Of a stretch of DNA of 41,929 nucleotides, positions 38,554 to 41,929 are shown one piece after another. A model generated the notes under the pieces. It did no database searches, was not told where the DNA came from, and was given only the letters and a program-made list of their open reading frames with translations. Positions within the stretch are counted from its first letter, which is position 1; the number at the start of each line of letters is the position of its first letter. Source of the stretch: Streptomyces adustus (GTDB taxonomy: Bacteria; Actinomycetota; Actinomycetes; Streptomycetales; Streptomycetaceae); NCBI RefSeq assembly GCF_009377175.1, contig NZ_VJZD01000059.1, positions 1 through 41,929 of the forward strand, read 5' to 3'. A program made the position numbers and the translations under genes.

Positions 38554-39275
38554 ATGTCGTTTGCCCTGCCCGATGGTCTGCCGCCCGGCCGGTTCCTGGC
38601 TTCCGATCTTCCGCGCGTATGGGTCTCCGAGGGGTTTCCGCGGGATGTCGAGGAGTTGTGGCCTCGTCTGCTGAGCTGCCAGAGTGCGCTGCTCAGCCGG
38701 CCCGATGTCATGGGAACACCGCTCAGCTTGGACCAGGTTGACGCGGTCAGCCTGGAGGAGGAACTGGCCTGGTCAGGGACTTCGTCGAGTACCGGTGCCG
38801 CCGGCTGCCCTGGTGGACGGACTCGACACCAGTCCCGGTACCTGAAGGAATCGAGCCATGGCCCCACGACCCGGGACCGCCCTTCGAACAATGGCCGGGC
38901 CTGGCACGGCCCATGCCGGCTACGTCCGCAAGCCCGTCGCCCGAGGAAGCTGCCTCGAACCTGCTGGCGTGGTTGGTCAAGAGGGGTCTGCTGTACGCGT
39001 GCCGTCTGGTGCTCGTTCCTGCCCGTCGCGGCAGCGATGCTCTGGCCTCGATCGGCTGGTCCGGAGGGGGATACCTGCCTCTGCTGTGCGCGCTCACGCG
39101 GAGCTGGGAGGACCGCTTTGACGCACAGGTCGTGGCGGTGTTCGGCAGCGAGCTGTACGTCTCGACCGCGAGACCTCCCGTTGAAGCAGAGCACGCGAAT
39201 CTGCTCGCTCTGGAGCACGTGCTGTCGACCGCGGACAACATCGTCGATGACCCGCCCACGCCGTTCCCCGAGTAA
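38554..39275 (+). pseudogene. DUF4253 protein, frameshifted
   Basis: First frame from ATG 38554: MSFALPDGLPPGRFLASDLP then SEGFPRDVEELWPRLLS. At about 38768 the continuation moves one frame: LVRDFVEYRCRRLPWW, HDPGPPFEQWPGLARPMPA, and the DUF4253 domain CRLVLVPARRGSDALASIGW, LTRSWEDRFDAQVVAVFGSE, LEHVLSTADNIVDD, ending TAA 39273-39275. Adding one C in GGCCTGG (to GGCCCTGG) would give ...EELALVRDFVEY in a single frame of about 240 codons. DUF4253 has no known function; it is often found near toxin-immunity and SMI1/KNR4-like proteins. Confidence 0.75.
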
Positions 39276-39387
39276 GCGATGGACCTCCCGGGACGGACCT
39301 TCTGGTCGTTCTGGTGGGACTGGCCCGGCGACCTCGACCAGCTCTCACCGACACCCCTCGCCTGCTCCCCGACCAGAACAATGTGGC

Positions 39388-39504
39388 ATGCCCGACACTG
39401 GAGGGTCAGCTGATGAGGGCCAGACGTCTCGCGATCCTGCCCGTATAGACCAGATCCGCCAAGAAGCCTTACGGGCGTACAGGGAAACGCAGCAGCCTGA
39501 GTGA
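39388..39504 (+). CDS. Possible small hydrophilic protein
   Basis: 38 codons: MPDTGGSADEGQTSRDPARI then DQIRQEALRAYRETQQPE. The C-terminal half is a good amphipathic helix with normal codon bias, but there is no clear ribosome-binding site and no homologue I recognise. It follows the DUF4253 remnant by 112 bases and could be the tail of a longer decayed gene. Confidence 0.3.
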   Translation: MPDTGGSADEGQTSRDPARIDQIRQEALRAYRETQQPE

Positions 39505-39957
39505 TCACTACCCGCTGATTGGCCAACCGACGGAATTCGCTGACCTACTGAAACGCTGGCCGCGGGGCGTCGGTGTCCCGCGAAGGAGTGTGGAGTTTCC
39601 CAGTGAGCCGCGGTACGCCGGTGCCGTCGGACGGCGAAGCCCCGGCCTCTTTCGCCGCGGCTTCGCCGGCGGTCCGAAGACCTACCGTTGATGCCGCCGC
39701 CTTGGCGGCCGATCGCGCCCTCCGCCCCCACGGTCTGCGCAGGCTGTCCCACGACGTCCAGGCTGTCGGATTCGCTCACGGCCCATCCCTCACCGGCGTT
39801 GGCGTCGGCGTCTTCCCCCCGCTTCCTGGCGGACTCCCCGGCGCAGAACCGAGGGCGCCGCGGGGATTGTCGGAGTCCTGTCATACCCTTCGCTCACCGG
39901 TCACAGGGCCGGTACAGGCCGCATACAGCGGCCACACGCTTTGGGGGGGCAATCACT
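39505..39957. other. Upstream region of the beta-propeller gene, no gene supported
   Basis: Several frames stay open because of high GC, but none shows a domain, ribosome-binding site or consistent codon bias. The last 20 bases contain TTTGGGGGGGCAATCACT, whose G run is the ribosome-binding site of the next gene. Confidence 0.35.
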
Positions 39958-41913
39958 GTGCGCACCCGCACACTTCCGGCTGCCGTCGCGACGGCAGCCC
40001 TCTTCAGTTCCGTGGCGCTTGCGGCCGTCCCGGCGGCCGCCGACACCAGCACGCCGATCGGTGTCGACAGCGTGATCGACACCGTCGTCGACGGCGCCCA
40101 CCAGCACCTCTACATCAGCAGCGGCAATGTGATCTCTGTCGCCGACTACACCGGCAAGGTGGTCACGACGCTCACCGGCCTGTCCGGGGTGTCCGACCTC
40201 CAGCTGAGCCCGGACGGCAGCACGCTGTACGCCGCGGTCCCCGGCGCGGACAAGATCGTCGCCTTCGACACCGCGACGCTCACACAGACCGCCGAGTACC
40301 CGACCGGGGATCGGACGGCGCCGCGCCGGATCGCCCTCACCGAGGGCCGGATCTGGTTCGGCTACGGCGACCAGTGGGAGTCCGGGCTCGGCAAGGTCGA
40401 CCTGACCACCGACCCGGCAGCCGTGACCCTCGACCTCGCCGGCGACCACGACTTCGCCAGCACGCCGATGCTGTACGCCGACCCGGCGAACCCGGACACT
40501 CTGGTCGCCCTGGACGGCGGCATCAGCTCCGGGCCGATCGTCGTCTACGACGTGTCGTCCGGCACCCCGGCCATCCGTGTCACCGCGAACGAGGGCGGCT
40601 TCTACCGTGACGGCGCGCTCACTCCGGACGGGCAGTCGATCGTCGTGGCCGGGCCGGGGAACCGTGCGGTCACCGAATACCGGCTCTCCGACCTCCAGGA
40701 GGTGCACGAGTACCCGGTCAAGGACGAGCCGGAGACCGTCAGCGTCGCTCCGGACGGCACGGTCGCGGCAACCGCTCTCGACACCGAGAACACCGGCGAC
40801 ACCTACGTCTTCCCCGGCGGAGCAGACACCCCGGCCAGCGTCCGCAACCTGTCGAACGAGTGGATGCCGTGGAGCGGGCATTCGACCACCTGGTCGGCGG
40901 ACGGCACGCAGCTGTTCGTGCTGACCGGGCGGTCGGGCTCCGCGCAGTTCAACGTCGTGGCCGAACCGCGCAAGTACGTGACGAAGCTGACCGCTGACGC
41001 CCCAGCCACGGCAACGCGAGCCAAGACACTCACTGTCAAGGGCACGCTCGCCGCCGGTCTGATGCCGCCCGCCGGGACCCCGGTGTCCGTCGTGCGCACC
41101 GACATGCTGTCCCCGTCGGGCAAGTCCCTCGGCACCAAGGCACTGGGTGCGAACGGCGCGTTCTCCTTCACCGACGTGCCCCCGGCCGGCGGGACGGTGC
41201 GATACACGGTGACCTACGCCGGGGACGCCGCGCACACCCCGGCATCCGCCTCGGACACCGTCGCTGTCTCCCGGGCCACGCCCGCCCTGACGCTCACCAA
41301 CAACGGCAAGGTGTACGACTACGGCAAGAACGTCGCCTTCACCGCGCACCTCGGCACCACCTACAGCAACCGCACGGTGGAGATCTGGGCCGATCCGTAC
41401 GGCGCGGACAAGCCGAAGAAGCTGCTGAAGACCGGCAAGGTCGATTCGCACGGCAATCTGTCGGCGACCGTGAACATGTCGCGCGACACCGCCGTGACCG
41501 CCGTCTTCAAGGGCGACTCCCAGTACGGCGCACGGACCGTCAAGTCCACCGCTTACGCGCACGCGAAGATCGCGAGCTCGCTGTCCAAGTACTACCGGAC
41601 GGGCACGATCGGCTCGACCCGCTACTACTACTTCCACAAGAAGACCGACGCCGTCGTGACCACCACGATGACGTACTACAAGGGCCGCAAGGAGCGCCTG
41701 GACCTCCAGGTCTACTCCAACGGCAAGTGGTACACGACGGACTCGGAGTACTTCGCGCTCGGCACGAGCGGCAAGTGCATAGTCAACCTGGGCCACCCGG
41801 GGACGTCGGGCGTACGCGCCCGGGTGCGCGCCGCGTACATCGACCCGTCGTCGGGTGACAACGTGAACACCACGACGTACGGCGCCTGGTCGTACTTCTA
41901 CTTCACCAACTGA
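39958..41913 (+). CDS. Secreted YncE-like beta-propeller protein with Ig-like domains
   Basis: 651 residues from GTG 39958 with a G-rich ribosome-binding site. Signal peptide: RTRTLPAAVATAALFSSVAL, cleavage after AAVPAAA (about residue 29). Residues 35-330 are YVTN/YncE-type propeller blades (LQLSPDGSTLYAAVPGADKI, VAFDTATLTQTAEYPTGDRT, RDGALTPDGQSIVVAGPGNR, DGTQLFVLTGRSG). From about 340 come Ig-like repeats (TLTVKGTLAAGLMPPAGTPV, VRYTVTYAGDAAHTPASAS; then YGKNVAFTAHLGTTYSNRTV, VTAVFKGDSQYGA). A basic Tyr-rich C-terminal domain (YYRTGTIGSTRYYYFHKKTD) ends AWSYFYFTN, common at the end of such Streptomyces exported proteins. Extracellular; ligand unknown. Confidence 0.9.
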   Translation: MRTRTLPAAVATAALFSSVALAAVPAAADTSTPIGVDSVIDTVVDGAHQHLYISSGNVISVADYTGKVVTTLTGLSGVSDLQLSPDGSTLYAAVPGADKIVAFDTATLTQTAEYPTGDRTAPRRIALTEGRIWFGYGDQWESGLGKVDLTTDPAAVTLDLAGDHDFASTPMLYADPANPDTLVALDGGISSGPIVVYDVSSGTPAIRVTANEGGFYRDGALTPDGQSIVVAGPGNRAVTEYRLSDLQEVHEYPVKDEPETVSVAPDGTVAATALDTENTGDTYVFPGGADTPASVRNLSNEWMPWSGHSTTWSADGTQLFVLTGRSGSAQFNVVAEPRKYVTKLTADAPATATRAKTLTVKGTLAAGLMPPAGTPVSVVRTDMLSPSGKSLGTKALGANGAFSFTDVPPAGGTVRYTVTYAGDAAHTPASASDTVAVSRATPALTLTNNGKVYDYGKNVAFTAHLGTTYSNRTVEIWADPYGADKPKKLLKTGKVDSHGNLSATVNMSRDTAVTAVFKGDSQYGARTVKSTAYAHAKIASSLSKYYRTGTIGSTRYYYFHKKTDAVVTTTMTYYKGRKERLDLQVYSNGKWYTTDSEYFALGTSGKCIVNLGHPGTSGVRARVRAAYIDPSSGDNVNTTTYGAWSYFYFTN

Positions 41914-41929
41914 CCGGGCCGGACAAGGG

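Noticed and set aside
39901..41796. 631-codon minus-strand frame
   Set aside because: Shadow of the beta-propeller gene, which has a signal peptide and recognisable repeats in the other direction.
1..41929. tRNA, rRNA, CRISPR arrays, replication origin or telomere-like palindrome clusters
   Set aside because: Looked for by eye on both strands; none with supporting structure was found. Inspection by eye could miss an unusual tRNA.

Overview
The window is about 42 kb of high-GC DNA with strong G/C bias at third codon positions, GTG and TTG starts, and families typical of Streptomyces (ECF42 sigma factor with a DGPF partner, WYL, TetR and MmyB-type regulators, YcnI, DUF3093, secreted YncE/Ig-like protein). 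The density of gene remnants, transposase pieces and divergent regulator/enzyme pairs looks like an accessory chromosome arm or a large plasmid. The organism call is inferred from codon use and gene families only.

Layout. 1-3.3 kb: end of a transposase, a dead toxin-like gene, a strong terminator, a secreted beta-helix protein and IS630 debris. 2.6-4.2 kb: an XRE/MmyB-type regulator divergent from a SnoaL-like protein and a DUF1330 protein, with a perfect palindrome between. 4.6-7.8 kb: three small membrane proteins, then an overlapping GntR/ABC ATPase/permease operon. 8.5-11.4 kb: a HAD hydrolase, Tn3 and LuxR remnants, and a VOC protein divergent from a WYL regulator. 12.2-16.2 kb (minus strand): HEAT-repeat protein, frameshifted DUF952 gene, ECF42 sigma factor and its DGPF partner. 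16.3-21.8 kb: MMPL transporter/TetR and SDR/TetR divergent pairs, each with clear operators.

21.9-30.1 kb is a metal-handling island: a YcnJ/CopC remnant, frameshifted cbtA and cbtB behind a cobalamin riboswitch, a DUF6174 lipoprotein, YcnI (DUF1775), two related membrane proteins, a DUF3093 protein, a His-rich CDF exporter, and a Cys-rich MerR regulator with a small cysteine-pair membrane protein. The riboswitch links cobalt uptake to B12; YcnI and the YcnJ remnant point to copper; the CDF and MerR genes point to Zn/Cd/Co/Hg-type divalent metals.

30.1-36.3 kb is a mobile-element graveyard: a DNA-ligase remnant, an internally deleted IS630 transposase, an SRPBCC protein preceded by an FAD-monooxygenase scrap, and a nested insertion. 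A 2168-bp ISAzo13-family element (3-bp duplication TGT) lies inside an IS256-family element, which lies inside a remnant of a cupin-type regulator gene (9-bp duplication TGTTCGGCC). 36.5-39.5 kb holds a membrane-anchored P-loop/TPR protein with an internal TAA and a frameshifted DUF4253 gene. The window ends with a secreted beta-propeller/Ig-like protein.

At least five ORFs carry a one-base gain or loss in a C/G run, so some apparent pseudogenes may be sequencing errors.
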